Shown here: positions 1 through 11,164 of the stretch, in pieces
Position numbering within the stretch: the first letter of the stretch is position 1
How the letters are laid out: every line of letters begins with the position of its first letter
DNA from: Eutreptiella sp. 'Long Island Sound 2002'
Lineage: Eukaryota > Euglenozoa > Euglenophyceae > Eutreptiales > Eutreptiaceae
DNA: 64,000 bases
Direction: 5' to 3'
Assembly (NCBI GenBank): GCA_964036045.1
Contig: OZ038379.1
Location: 122,831,706 to 122,895,705, forward strand
The notes under the pieces: generated by a model
Seen by the model: the letters and a program-made list of their open reading frames with translations, nothing else
The model's database searches: none
What the model was told of the DNA's origin: nothing
Made by a program: the position numbers and the translations under genes

Positions 1-112
1 ATGTTGATCGCTCAAGCAACGAGGAATCTGAGCTCCGTGACATTATTGGTTGGGGCTGGTATAAAGGGGAGAAGGAACTCAGGAGGGGGTGGGGGGTTCG
101 GCATCAGGATTA

Positions 113-1690
113 TCAGGGGGGAGGGGAACAGGGGGCGAAAAAAATGTCCGATGTCAGCCGTGGGAGGTGGGTTTGGTTGTGGAGGGGGGAGAGGGCGGAA
201 ATGAGTATGCCTCGGAAAAGAGGCGAGGAGCAGGGCGTGTCTGTGGCGCTTTTGAGGGGGGGCGTTGGGTTGTGGAGTCTGTGTACGGGGGGGGGGAAGA
301 AATGGTAGGCTGTGCTGCGCGATGCCCGCGCTGAGGGGGGGGGGGGTCTGGCAATTTCGAACCGTGGGCGTTTACCGGCTTGTTTGGGGCGGGGCGCGGG
401 TGTGCAGCTGGGTTTGTTGAGAGCTTTGGAAGGAAGGGGTACTGGTTGGGGCCGTGTTTTTGGTTTCGGCTTTGGTTTCGGCTTGGTCTGCAGCGCCGAT
501 GGTAATGGTTCTGGTGGACGGTAAACTGGAGGTGGGGAGGGGGCGGAAGGGGGAGGGGTGGTGCTAAAGGGGCCGTATTTTATCCGCCAGGGGTTGCTCA
601 GGGTGAGCGGGAAGGCAATCTTGACGGGGTCACAAGGGAGAGGATGGTTGCCTAACCATTTGAGGGCTCCGTTTATGGCCTTTTTTATCTTTGGGCGCCT
701 GTCGATCAGCGCTTGTTTGAGCAGCAGCATGTGGGCTGGCTTGATAGTGCCTGAATCGGGGAGTGAGAGGGAGCGCCACCAATTTTTTCCGGCCCAGTGT
801 GCGAATGAAATGTCAGCGTTCCCCTTTGCTAGCGACGTGCCACCACTGTTGTGCAATCAATGTAAACGGGGGACGCCATGCCGCGACAAATGCTTGCGCG
901 AGGTGCTCTAGTGTAGGGCAGAGGGCTACCCATGAGAGGGCATCATGGGAGTGTGGTTGGGAACAGCGAACGCACTGGTAATCATGCAAACTGTCCGGAA
1001 ATTTGTAGCCCCTGACACAAAGGTTGCCAGAACTAAACTTCAAGGGCAACCCCAAGAACCAGGACGAAGATGCATAGTAGTCGTAGCTAAGGGTGACAGT
1101 AATGTTGTTGTGTTCATGGCGTGGGAGAAGGTGGCGCACCTCGCGGATTTTTTTTTTGTGAAAAATTGGAAGGCCGTGTTGGCTGAAAGTGCAGAGAGGG
1201 GAGGGGGGTGTAGTGATCTGTCGGACACTAGGGAGAATGCCCCCGAGTTGGCGTACTGATCGGACACTTCATTCCCCAACAACCCCGCGTGCGCTTTCAT
1301 CCATGCTGGGTGTACATTTAATTTACGACCGTCTGCTAGGAGAGATAGGAATGCCAGTGCCCAGGTGCCTGAGGGAAAGCAGAAGTCGTCGGGAGACGTC
1401 AGGATGACCCGAGAGATGAGGTCAACTATCTTGGAATCGTCAATGAGGAGGTGGATGCAGTGGTTGGGGCAGAGACGTCGGATGAGTTTTAACGCCATGC
1501 ATGATCCCCAAACTCTGCGCCTGCCGGGGTAGCGAGGGGGGAAGTCTGTACTAGAAGGTAAATGTGGTCTTCGGGAGGAAGATTGTAACAGCAGCTGCAT
1601 GACCTACGTTTCCCAACGAGCCGTCAGAGTATACCCACACTGTATCTGCGTCGGAAACGTCTGTCAGAGCGGCAGTGTAGTTCCAGTTAG
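113..1690 (-). pseudogene. LINE copy A: RNase H, Cys/His motif, Pro-rich C-terminus
   Basis: In element order, the RNase H opens with VWVYSDGSLG (catalytic Asp near 1,625). It continues through LLIDDSKIV and reaches AHAGLLGNEVSD (near 1,275-1,300), the usual end of the fold. Then come a segment with CVRCSQPHSHDAL, similar to CHKCSQPHPLDAA in copy B, and ALKWLGNHPL, matching ALTWLAEDPP in copy B. The tail is rich in Pro and Lys-Pro repeats. The frame changes at least twice, near 1,600 and 1,040-1,140, so the gene is broken. Runs of ten or more G in the 113-560 part may also hide indels. The RNase H call is firm; the zinc-binding role is inferred from the Cys/His spacing. Confidence 0.75.
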
Positions 1691-1768
1691 CAAGGTCAAC
1701 CTCGCTAAGTGAGTGAGCTACGGGGAGCAGGAAACGGAAACCATTGATCGTGGTGTCTTTTTTTTTAA
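113..1768 (-). mobile_element. 3' fragment of a LINE (copy A)
   Basis: Minus-strand remnant of a non-LTR retrotransposon covering only the RNase H domain and the region after it. It is collinear with LINE copy B at the protein level: the RNase H start, the His-Ala-Gly motif, a Cys/His motif and a Leu/Lys-rich segment before the Pro-rich tail all align. The upstream edge is an A-run on the minus strand at about 1,760-1,768. No endonuclease or reverse transcriptase was recognised above it, so this is a truncated copy or its 5' part has been replaced. Confidence 0.75.
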
Positions 1769-2730
1769 TTGTACAGCCACTTTAATGTCCGGAGAGGGAC
1801 ACAGCCTTCAATCAGAGTGATGCGTAAATACAAACGTGCTTGGCTCTCCGTAGCACTATGTGAGGGGCGTAGCCATGGAGGAACCTCGGAACCCGCCCTG
1901 TCATGGATGGGTAGGGTTGAAGAGAGCAAGGTTGCCTTCGCACGCGCCTGTTTGGGTGCCTGGTTGGTTGCATAGAGAAGTGGAGGCGTGACAGGAGAGA
2001 ATCAGGATCAAAGGGATGAACGGAGGCGCTGTGATATGACGTGATGGTGTGGATAAAATCAGCCAAGGCTTACTCAATTGTTGGAACAAATCGGTAACTT
2101 CTGTGAAGTGTGCAGACAGACATAGAGATAGATATCGGAGGGGCCGGAGTAAAATGCATATTCTTCTGTGTGAACAATCTCTTTCGAAGGACGACAGTCG
2201 AGTCAGCATTCTGGGGGGGGGGGGGTCTGGATCCAGTTCTGAGAACACTGATAATGCTTGCGGTGGCTTTGCCGTAGTGATGGCGGTCGCCGTCTCCTAA
2301 CCCGACCAGTGAGAGATGTATATGCGTCGCGGAAGGAAGGAGCTCGCAGAATTGGCCAAGTGTTGGGTAGTCGGAACCGCTGTGTGTAAGTGTCAGGGCC
2401 TGACCAATTGACTTCAGTGTTCGAAGGGATTGGAAAGGGTCTCCCAGGGTGCATAATCAGGCTGTCCGCATGCAGCGCCAAGACTAACGCCGATTGCGGG
2501 TGGGCTCCGTGCACTGGAGTGCTGCAGGCATGTAGTCCAGGTACCACAGGATTTCAGGGGACGGCTCGCGGGGTTCAGGTACCCAGAACCAGCAATGGTA
2601 GTATCCAAGACATTCAGGTTCCTACCACCAGTGGATGCCGAGGTTCCAGATGATAGCAATGGATAGGGAAAAGGCTGAGAAGTGGAATGAGTGACCGAAG
2701 GGCTAGGGGCCTCGATAGTTCAGTTAGGGT
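1769..2730. other. No recognisable gene
   Basis: Short open frames occur on both strands, the longest about 115 codons, but none carries a motif I recognise. There is a run of about ten G near 2,213-2,226. The stretch lies between LINE copy A and the Pro-rich tail of copy B and may be untranslated 3' sequence of copy B. Confidence 0.5.
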
Positions 2731-3314
2731 TCACTCTGCTATTGGCCGAGATGAAACCTGTTGCGGGGGGGGGGGGGGGTTAGGGCAAGCGATGGGGGGG
2801 GAGCGAAAAAGATTCCGGCCTTGATGTCGCTGACGGGGGCTGCTCGGCTGGAGGTGGAGGGGGGGCTGGAACTCGGAGGAAATCGGTAATCCGTCGGTTG
2901 GAGCTGTCAGCGCCAGGGGGTTGGGGGGTGCCACTGGTTTAGGGGCGTAAGTGTCACTCCGAGTCTTGTGTGGTAGGGGATCTTCAGTGTCCCGGTCGCG
3001 TTTCGTGGGTGGTCGTTTGGGATGCATGGGCTTTTTGTGTTTGTGGGTGCGTGGCTTTTTGGAGGGGGGGGGGTTGGACTGAGTGTGGCAGGTGGTCCGG
3101 GGGAGAGGGATATTGGTATGCGCTGTGCGCCCATGGGGTGTGTGACGTGCTGTAGATGCTGTGTGGCTTGCCCAAGGTGTTAGGACCCCTGGGGGGGGGG
3201 GCGCGGGAGGGGAGGGGGATCTTCGGCTAGCCACGTGAGTGCCTTGGACAGAGCGTCTTTCAACTTTCGCTGGCGCTGGGGGAGTGCAGTTTCAAAAGAC
3301 AGAACGCGCTGGGG
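2731..3314 (-). pseudogene. LINE copy B: Leu/Lys segment and Pro-rich tail
   Basis: A short amphipathic segment ending ALTWLAEDPP (about 3,225-3,290) aligns with the equivalent in copy A. It is followed by a tail of some 165 codons dominated by Pro, His, Lys and Thr. G-runs on the plus strand (for example 2,766-2,779 and 3,190-3,200) make the exact frame uncertain. No catalytic motif; probably the disordered C-terminus of the element protein. Confidence 0.5.
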
Positions 3315-4364
3315 TTAGGTTTCGCCTGCTGTGGGTGTAATCATGGCTTCGTACAGGGTGGAGGGCACCAGGAGCTTGACGAAGTTTCGTTTGTCGCCTT
3401 GGTGGGAGCACTGGGCCCACCAAATGCTTGCTACTTGGTTGAAAGGCGAAGGCCACGCATGTATGAAGCTTTGCACAATGTGGTCTGCGCTAGGGTAGTG
3501 GGTTGGGAAGGAGGCTGCATCGAGGGGGTGTGGTTGTGAGCATTTGTGACATATTCGAGGAGTTAGGCCGTTGTGGAATGCATAAGTAAGAAAATTCATG
3601 TTGCCAGACGACAATTTGAAGGGGAGTCCAGAGAACCACGATGAGTGGTTGTAGAAGAAAAAACTGGATGGCACGTGAATGTTGTGGTGGTGATGGCGGG
3701 GGATGAGGGAGCTCGATACAGAGGTGGTTAGGCGGTGGCAGACAGGCAGGCTACCAGAGGATACAGTTCCCAAGGGGGGTAGGGGTTGAAACTCAGGGGA
3801 GGATGATGAACTATATGCAATCCACTTGCAGAATAAATCAGAACATTCATTTCCCTGAAATCCCGCGTGCCCTTTGATCCGTGCGAATTGCGTTGACACG
3901 AATCTAGGCATCCGAGCTTGGAGGGAGGAGTAGGCCTTGACCCATGTGCCATGTGATGAGCGCGATGCCATCACGTACGATTGAGTGTTTGCAGTGCGGA
4001 TTACTTATTCGTTGTCGCCTGGAATTATGCATTGCATGGGTTGGTTTAGGGAGGACACCCACCGAAGAAGCATAATACCAGCCCAGTATTCGGATCCTTC
4101 AGAGGAATGGTAGGGGGATGGGAGGCAAAGAACCAGAACCGTACCGTTGGGATTGTAGATGGTGGCAGCAGAGCCGAAACCCCCTTGCCCCGTCGAACCA
4201 TCCAGGTATACCCAGGTTGTTTCGGAGGAGGCCTCTTGCAGGAGTTGGGCTGCTCTGTTGCAGTTCCACGCTTTGAGGTCATCAGCTCGGAGAGAGTGCG
4301 GGGGTAGGCCGTGGATTTGGTACAAATATCCCATTGGTGAGGCTTGGAGCAGGACCCTGTTCAA
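3315..4364 (-). pseudogene. LINE copy B: RNase H and Cys/His motif
   Basis: RNase H degrades RNA in RNA/DNA hybrids during element replication. The fold starts with TTWVYLDGSTGQGGFG (first Asp), has the Glu in SSEGSEYWAGI and the second Asp in CIIPGDNE. After an in-frame TAA at 4,005 it continues to FARIKGHAGFQGNECSD, the His-Ala-Gly and Asn-x3-Asp end of the domain. A Cys/His motif, CHKCSQPHPLDAA, follows at roughly 3,530-3,570 and resembles the zinc-binding segment at the end of many LINE proteins. The catalytic residues are all present, and the interrupting TAA lies between two halves in the same frame. Confidence 0.88.
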
Positions 4365-5158
4365 GGGGGGGGGGGGTTGTCACGTAGGGGGGGGCAGGCG
4401 TTGTAGGAAGGGATTAGGAGATGGTGGTTCCCTAGGATGTTGGTGGGTGCGGCTATGACTGGGGGGTGGATGGTGTAGACTGTTTCTGACCCCCGGAGGT
4501 TGAAGGTTGTGTCATCCCCCGGGAAGTACATGGCTACTTGGTCGCAGGAGGTGTCAGTCAGGATGCCTCTGTGGATGCCCAGGTCTGTGTCTTGGTGGCG
4601 ATGTTTGTTGCCCCATTTGGTAACTCGGTTGCTCGAGTAAGTGGTGAAACGGACATAGGCCTGTTCATGTTTTTGGAGCAGTTGGGGTGGAGTGTTAATT
4701 TCAGAGCTGGTGGTGTTGAATCTTAGGTGGAGGCTGTGACAGGCATCGCTCACCAGCTTGAGGACCATTGAGGTTTCCGCGCCAAGTGCTGCTTGCCGAA
4801 AAATTTGGTTGGTTTCGTCCAGGCCTTCATTTTTCAAGTAGCGGATGGCAGAATTGACAGTAGAGATATTGAGGCAGTTTTGGAAGTGGCGCAAGTCAAG
4901 TCCACCCTGGGGCCTGGAAGTGTATTTGTCTTTGTTAGACACTAACCTGGAGATGTGGTTGCTTTTCTCTGGATCATGGTCGATGGCAATGTTTTTCCGA
5001 AAGATGTTTTGCAGGGATTTGAGCTGTGACTGATCGAGTGGGTGAGCCATGAGGCGATATTCGAGAGTGCCAATAAGCTGGGGGTTCACCAGTCAGATAT
5101 ATTCACAAAGGGTGAGGTTGAGTGGATGTAAGAAAGTGAAAAACGACGTGATTTCAGA
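4361..5158 (-). pseudogene. LINE copy B: thumb/connection region
   Basis: Same frame as the reverse transcriptase, interrupted by a TGA near 5,093. It contains IGTLEYRLMAHPL and RPQGGLDLRHFQ, matching the Gly-Gly-Leu-x-Leu motif usually found between reverse transcriptase and RNase H in LINEs. The product then becomes Pro-rich and leaves the frame at a homopolymer run (G on the plus strand, 4,365-4,378). The RNase H resumes in the next frame. The run is a likely place for either a real indel or a base-calling error. Confidence 0.75.
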
Positions 5159-6148
5159 TTAAGCCAGTTCATATGTGAGAATGGGGTCGGGATCTGTGAA
5201 CAGGTAAATACCGAAATATTTGTATACCTTCCGGGGAGCGAGGGTTTTTGGGTCAATGGTTGATAACCTCTTTCCAGAAGGTGCTGTGATCGTGGTTTGA
5301 GGGGCCTTTCCCATGCTATGGAGTTCTGTTTTGCTGAGGGTGATGTCTAGACCCCATGCACAGCCCTTGGACTCATAGAAAGACAGGATCTCTTCAACGG
5401 GTTGGGAAGATTCGGAGTGATACAGCAGGTCATCCACAAACGCATGGCTAGATTCATGTTGTGTGATGGAAGTGGACAGGTGGTGAGGGAAAGCAAAAAG
5501 TAAAACATTCACATACAATACGAACAGGATCGGAGATAAGGGACATCCTTGGCGGACGCCTCTGGTTTGCAGGTGTGATGCACTGTTGTGGCCGATAACT
5601 ACAGGGTAGTCCCGTGGAGCTCGGTAGAGCCCACGTATGAGTCGGATGAGGGGGGAGGGGAGGCGGTAGTGTTCCAGGGTCTTAAACAGGGACCCCTGTG
5701 GGACACTGTTGAAGGCTTTGTTGAAATCTATGTAGAGGCTGTATGAAGCCAAGGACCTTGGGTATTTGGCCAATAGTTGAAAAGTGTGGTCTGAGCACCG
5801 GTGGTTGGGAAGGCCACGGAACTGAGTTTGGAGGATCAAGCCATAAAACGAGGATATTTTATATAGGTCTTTAGCAGCGTGAGTGGCCACAATTTTGTAA
5901 AGCGTGTTGAGGAGGGCCATTGGTCTGTAATTCACCGGGTCGTGTGTTGGGCCTTTTTTGTAAAGCAAAACCACGTTGGCTTCCAACCACTCATCAGGCA
6001 TATCGTTGGTAATGTGGAGGTTGCAGACTGAGAGCAGAAATTGTTTCACTGGTTCAGGAGAGATATGGAAAAGGTAGCCATTCGTGGAATCTCGGCCACC
6101 TGCCCTCGAAGGTTTGCAGGAGTGCAGGTAGCAAGTGAACTCGTGCCA
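5159..6148 (-). pseudogene. LINE copy B: reverse transcriptase
   Basis: The frame runs from an in-frame TAA at 6,149 to another at 5,159. Motifs in order: SRAGGRDSTNG (the LINE A-G-x-D entry motif, here with Arg before Asp), then VVLLYKKG and YRPMALLNTLYK. These are followed by YIDFNKAFNSV (first catalytic Asp), TRGVRQGCPLSP and FVDDLLYHS (catalytic Asp pair at about 5,434-5,429). This is a LINE-type enzyme using target-primed synthesis. All catalytic residues are intact even though the reading frame around them is interrupted by stops. The 160 bp between this segment and the endonuclease remain coding-like in the same frame. Confidence 0.92.
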
Positions 6149-6310
6149 TTAGATTTTCAGCGTAGGGGTGATGGCTGTGGTGGGGGGGCACTGGGGCGTA
6201 TGCCGGAGGAGTTCTGCGGCAGTGTTTACACTGGGTTCGGAGTTTAGGGTTCCGCCCAGAGTGAGTAGGGTGCCAGAAAAACCTTCGGTGAGGCGTTTGG
6301 TGTCACTTGT

Positions 6311-7528
6311 TTATTTGCCTGTGTTTGGGACTTTTAATGTCGCTGCTCGATGCTCCGTTGGGTTTGCTGCTTCGTTGAGTGTTTTCTTGATGTTGGTCTC
6401 TTGGATGAGGCACCTGTGAATCTTTGACCTTTTAGATTTGTTGTAAGTGTCATCTCGTTGGTGGATTGCATCATTCAATTGTGCAATTCGGGTAGAAAAT
6501 TGCGGGTGTGTTGGCGGGGGTACATCGTTCAATGCCTGGCGAATGGATTTGATGGCTCGGGAGTCGGGTTTGATGCGAGGGGCTGTGGTGTTGTGGTAGT
6601 GAGCGCTGAGCTCCTCAATGACCATGGAGGTGTATTTTTGGACCGTAGCAAGGGGGGTGTTTTTGATGAGAGGGATAAATGATTGGCACCACTCAGACAT
6701 GTCTTGTAAGGCATCGTTGAAAGTGCTGATCTCAGGCTTGTTGAGTTTTCTGAAAACGCGTTTGGTAATTGTAGATGGGTGGAAAGGGGTGGGGGGGACA
6801 GAAAGGCTGCACGAGGAGGGATGGTGGTCAGTAGCGCGGTTTTGTGAATGAATGCTTGCTTCCAAGAGGGATATCTTCCCTAGTGAGGTCGGGGAAATGA
6901 CAATGTAGTCTAGTCTGGACGAGCTGGTGCGCTGTCCTTGTGGATACCTGGTGTACTCCCGTGCCGTAGGGTTCGCCAGACAGAAAGTGTCACCTAGTAG
7001 GGGTGGGGTGGCCGTGGCGGAGTGTCTGATCCATGGCGAATGATTATCATTCAGTAAGCCTTGGCTGTCGAACGCGGGGTTGATCAGACAATTGAAGTCT
7101 CCCCCCAACAGGAAGTTTGGAAATTGCTTGAGGAGAGGGCGTAAGCTGGTTTCCACTTTCCTTCTCCATACCTCGCCCGGGGGCACGTACACAGAGGCGA
7201 CTAGGAGAGGTGGTGAACCGGGCAGAGTGAGGAGGGGAGCTGTGATGAGACCCTCTTTGTCGGGATTATCGCAAGGGGTGACGAACTGGCTCAGGAGGGG
7301 TGAGAAGGCCAAACCGGAACCGTGTCCGTGGTTGGGGGATAAGTTTGAGAAAACCACAGCTCGGTGACCTTTTTGGTTGTAAATGTGGGGCACGAGGGTT
7401 TTCTTCCTGAGTTCTTGAAGGAAACCAATGTCAAAGCCTTGTTTGGAATGTTGTAAAAGAAGAGGGGTCGAGGGCGTCTTTTCTGTTTTGTGGGTGACGG
7501 CACGGATGGTGTGAATTAGGCTTTTGGG
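6311..7528 (-). pseudogene. LINE copy B: AP-type endonuclease (exonuclease-endonuclease-phosphatase fold)
   Basis: This domain nicks target DNA to start target-primed reverse transcription. The frame opens just after the TGA at 7,529. It shows GFDIGFLQEL (the metal-binding Glu), then GGDFNCLINP (about residues 97-106 of the segment starting at 7,393), SSRLDYIVIS (residues 158-167) and ATDHHPSS (residues 187-194, the catalytic Asp-His). All core motifs of the family are present. No ATG precedes the domain in this segment, consistent with it being the interior of a longer protein. It ends at an in-frame TAA at 6,311, after which coding-like sequence continues in the same frame to the reverse transcriptase. 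Confidence 0.9.
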
Positions 7529-7804
7529 TCATGGCTTTGCCGGAGAATAGCCTTTTTTCAGTTTGGATGTCACCGGAGGGGAGGAGGGGGTTCTGGGATT
7601 GGAGGGTGGCTCCATTCGAGAAACAGTTGAATTATGTGATGGGCGTACGGAAACAATCGGGGAGGTGTTGGGCTCAAGGTCGGTCGCCGTGAGCTGTGTC
7701 AGATCTGGGGGTGAGGGAGGGGAAGGGAAAAAAGGCACGGTGTTCATGTGGGACTCCAAGAGGATGGAAGCGGACGGGGCTGCTATGCCAGCCCCGATGA
7801 GCAC
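7529..7804 (-). pseudogene. LINE copy B: Pro/Ser-rich linker
   Basis: About 90 codons rich in Pro, Ser and Thr, in the same frame as the downstream endonuclease and ending in a TGA at 7,529-7,531. No domain recognised. It joins the AlkB-like domain to the endonuclease, and the in-frame TGA is the only barrier between this linker and the endonuclease. Confidence 0.55.
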
Positions 7805-7817
7805 GTCCTTTAGACTT

Positions 7818-8345
7818 TTAACGATGGCATTCGCAATGGCGCAGGATCATGGCGTATCGGAGAACTCGTTGCGTGTATTGGCCATTTTTTCCATCCATGG
7901 TAGTTTTGGGAATCGCATGCAAGTATGACCAGCGGGCTTCTCCCCGTAGACATGTGAGCGAACCGGAGCCCATCCAGTGGACGTAGTGATGTCCTCTCTT
8001 CACATGGCGAAAGTGCATGGGGACAGGACATTTGAGGTTCAAGTCTAGCACATATTTGCCCAACTCTTCGGCGTCCACATGGTCCCCTATGCCTGAACCA
8101 GGCTCGTAGCGGGCGATAGTCACTTGGTTTGGAGCATCGATAGAAATACCGCGGGACGCCAATTGAAGCAGATTTCTTCAATGTAAGGCTCGAATTCGGG
8201 TAGTAGGTGTTCCAACCGTGTGATATCGGTGCCATTAGCTCCCATTCCATAGCCAAAGTGCTTCAGATGTCAATGCATAGAGGTGTCCCAATTTGGTTGG
8301 AGGTGTTCGAAGTTCGGCAGTGCATCCAACCCCTGCCGGCTAAGG
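7818..8345 (-). pseudogene. AlkB-like Fe(II)/2-oxoglutarate dioxygenase domain
   Basis: AlkB-family enzymes use Fe(II) and 2-oxoglutarate to remove alkyl groups from nucleic acids or to hydroxylate tRNA. In the frame starting at 8,162 the domain shows NQVTIARYEPGSGIGDHVD, supplying the His-x-Asp iron ligands (residues 28 and 30, near 8,081-8,073). A distal His follows in RWSYLHAIP (residue 82, near 7,918), and RYAMILR gives the Arg-x5-Arg pair that binds 2-oxoglutarate (residues 102 and 108). Upstream, in a neighbouring frame, HLKHFGYGMG and a Leu-Pro-rich helix match the usual lead-in of ALKBH8-type domains. Breaks: one in-frame TGA near 8,270 and a frameshift near 8,165-8,175. It lies immediately upstream of the linker and endonuclease of the LINE, so it is probably the N-terminal part of that element. 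A separate captured gene fragment is the alternative. Confidence 0.75.
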
Positions 8346-9294
8346 AACAGCCGCCGTCCGGAGGGACGCGTGAGCACCTGGCGGGCACGCACTGCCTGGC
8401 GTACCAACGGGCTACCGGACCACCGGGCCCGCGCCGCCCAGAGGGGCGAGTGCCCAGTCACGACAAACCACACGCCCAACGGTACCACACCAAGCAACAC
8501 CCGCAACGGCGAACCAAGCCCGCACCATCCCGCCACCACCACCATACACGCCCACCCACCACCAAACACCCTAGGCCCACCATCAGGGCCGGCGACCGAC
8601 ACCGCAACCACCAAGTAGTCAAGCCACAACCACCACCAGCACGCCCAGCCCACACCAACCCGGCCCCAACCGCCCGCACCGGACACCACACCACCAGCTA
8701 CACCCACCACCAGCCGGCCACACACGCCGGAGAACCCACCATCACGCCTGACCACACCGCCAGACGCCGCAGACCAGTCCACCGCGCAGACGACGCACAC
8801 ACATCCAGCACCCAACCCCAAACACCCACACCGGCACCACCCACGCCGGCCAGGCCCCACACCATCCACGCAGAGCACACACCAGCCACGTTCCACCAGA
8901 CGACACAAACCGCCACACGCACGGCAACAGCACACCCACCGCCCACAAACCCCCAGCAGTTCACACCAAGTACACGTCAACACGCGCACCCACACCCAGC
9001 CACACCAACCAAGCACCCAGCGTACCGACCCTCCCGCCATCGCCACGCACAACGGCACCCACCCACTCACACAGGCAACCGCGCAACGCCGGCACCAGCT
9101 CCACGGGGCCACCCGCCGCCACAAGGCGGACAAGCCACCGCCATCAGCACACCCGCGCCAGCGAGCAGACCTAAGATACCCGGCACCGGCCACACACACC
9201 GAGCACCACACCACCAGCCACGCCCAGCTCCCGCTGACCACCCACACCGAGGAACCCACCATCACGCCCGACCGCACTATCGCCATCTCCTCTC
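8346..9294. other. A/C-rich, T-poor low-complexity DNA
   Basis: The plus strand is dominated by A and C with few T, giving long open frames on both strands (up to 467 codons plus, 448 minus) with no recognisable domain. Short modules recur, such as GAACCCACCATCACGCC near 8,728 and again near 9,253. I treat it as diverged repeat sequence, not a gene. Confidence 0.6.
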
Positions 9295-10050
9295 CACCAG
9301 CCTCACCGGCGACACTGCCACCCAAGGCATCACCAACCACACCCTCACCATCGCTAGCATCCACGACGCTGTCGCAAGGTGCATCACCACTCACCCGGCA
9401 CCTCACCTGCAATGCCCCCACATCCAACATCATCCGCAGCACCCTCACCGTAGGCACCGCCAACATCAGCGTTGCACCGTAGCCACCTGCAGCACCATCA
9501 CCATCGACGTCGCCAGCGACACCATCACCAGTCACGTCACCTGCAGCACCCCAAACGCCCGTTGCGGCACATACAATCACCACCAGCACCGCCAGCACCA
9601 TCAACATTAACAGCATACAGCACCCGCAGTGCCCTCACCGTAAGCAGCACTAGAGGCACCAGCCACCACAGCGCCACCTGGAACGCCACCCGTGGCGTCA
9701 CCTACAGACCTACAGCACCCGCGGCGTCACCAGCGCCACCATCACCCGTTGCATGACACGCAGCACCCACACTACCGACACCACCAGCAGCACCCATCAC
9801 ATCACCACATCACCTGCAACACCCCCACCATCGGCACCATCAGCGGTACCAACGGCAACGGCATCACCCGGAGCACCCCCGCCACCGGCATGACGGGCGA
9901 CGCCATCACCAACGGCTTCGCCCGGAGCACCATCACCATTAGCATTGCCCGCAACACCATCACCCGCCGCCGCACCCGCAACACCATCACCTGTTGTGTC
10001 ACCTCCCTACGGCACCTTCACCGACGACATTACCAATGCCACCACCCCCC

Positions 10051-10394
10051 GATGCATAGCCCACAGCACCCTCACAGCCACCACCCTTTGCATCCCATGC
10101 AACACCCCCCCCATCGGCAACACTGGCATCGCCATGGCCCGCTCACCGTCAGCATCACCCATGTCATCCGGTCCATCACCTGCGGCACCCTCGCCATCGA
10201 CATCACAAGGGAACCACCACCAGATGCATAGCCCACAGCACCCTCACAGCCGCCACCCTTTGCATCCCATGCAACACCCTCCCCATCGGCAACACTGGCA
10301 TCGCCATCGCCCGCTCACCATCGGAATCACCAACGTCACCCGGTCCATCATCTGCGACACCCTCGCCATCGACATCACCAAAGACACCCCACCA
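10051..10394 (+). repeat. 172-bp tandem duplication
   Basis: Two adjacent copies beginning GATGCATAGCCCACAGC at 10,051 and 10,223, both continuing into CACCCTTTGCATCCCATGC and similar sequence. A related module recurs near 18,541 and 19,391. It is a higher-order duplication inside the 54-bp minisatellite. Confidence 0.75.
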
Positions 10395-10611
10395 CCCGCT
10401 GCATCGCGGGCAGCACCCTCGCGACGGCGCCCCTAGCCTCACCACCACCTGGACCGTCACACCAGCAGCAGCGCACACCAGCCTCACCGCCACCCGATGC
10501 AGCACCCTCACAATCGACACGACCGGCAGCGCCATCACCATTGGCAGCACCATTGACACCCCCGCCCATGGCACCACCTGCAGCACCCTCCCCACCGGCA
10601 GCACCAGCGGT

Positions 10612-11164
10612 ATATCACCCTCATCCTCAACAACAACAGCGTCCCCGTTGACCATTCTATCACCAGCGGCACCACTGACGCCGCCAACGGCGCCTCCGCC
10701 CACTCCACCACCTGCAACGCCCTCATCAACGACGTCACCCGTAGCGCTCTCCCTCTGCAGCCCTCCCATCACCTGCATCGCCCATTACACAGTCGGCATT
10801 ACCGGTCTTGCAGCGGCCCGTCGCCTCGTGCGCGACGCCCCCACATTCTCCATCACCTACAACACCCTCACCATCGACACCACCAGCAGCGCCCCCGATG
10901 CAGCGCCGCACCCTAGCCGTTGTCAGAGTCGCCAGCGGCACGATTACCCATAGCATCACCTACAACACCCCCGCAATAGACGCTGCCCACATCGCCGTCA
11001 CCCGTGACAACGCCTGCAGCACCTTCATAACCGACATCGTCAACGACACCATACCCGGTAGCACCCTCACCATCAGAATCACTAGCAGCACCGTCACCCG
11101 CAGCACCCTCGCCATCGGCATCAGCAGCGACACCCCCGCCCACTACGCCGCCTACAGCACCCTC
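10612..11164 (+). repeat. 553-bp segment shared with 17,729-18,281
   Basis: Collinear with 17,729-18,281 over the same length and in the same orientation, with scattered substitutions only. It begins near ATCACCCTCA and ends at GCCTACAGCACCCTC. Beyond the end the two loci diverge: here into unique DNA, there into the 850-bp tandem duplication. Confidence 0.8.

Larger units (their letters stand above)
2731..8345 (-). mobile_element. LINE retrotransposon with AlkB-like domain (copy B)
   Basis: Long but degenerate non-LTR element read from about 8,345 down to 2,731. Order: AlkB-like dioxygenase, Pro/Ser-rich linker, AP-type endonuclease, reverse transcriptase, connection segment, RNase H, Cys/His motif, Pro-rich tail. 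From 7,804 to about 4,361 a single reading frame is maintained for 3.4 kb with only in-frame stops (7,529, 6,311, 6,149, 5,159 and one near 5,093). It shifts at a G/C run near 4,365-4,378. That is typical of a single long ORF that decayed after insertion. No target-site duplication or poly(A) tail was identified. The upstream edge is placed where coding-like sequence gives way to A/C-rich low-complexity DNA. Confidence 0.85.
9295..11164 (+). repeat. 54-bp minisatellite block 1
   Basis: Degenerate tandem repeat built on ACC/ATC/CTC/AGC triplets. Units are about 18 triplets long, with recurring pieces such as AGCACCCTCACCATCG followed by GACACCATCACCCG. Insertions and deletions inside the array move the phase, so no single protein frame is preserved even though several frames stay open. 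The same family forms the block at 17,729-20,140. Confidence 0.75.

Noticed and set aside
8270-9616. Overlapping 467- and 448-codon ORFs on opposite strands
   Set aside because: A/C-rich composition explains both. Only the last few codons of the minus frame (near 8,270-8,345) belong to the AlkB-LINE region.
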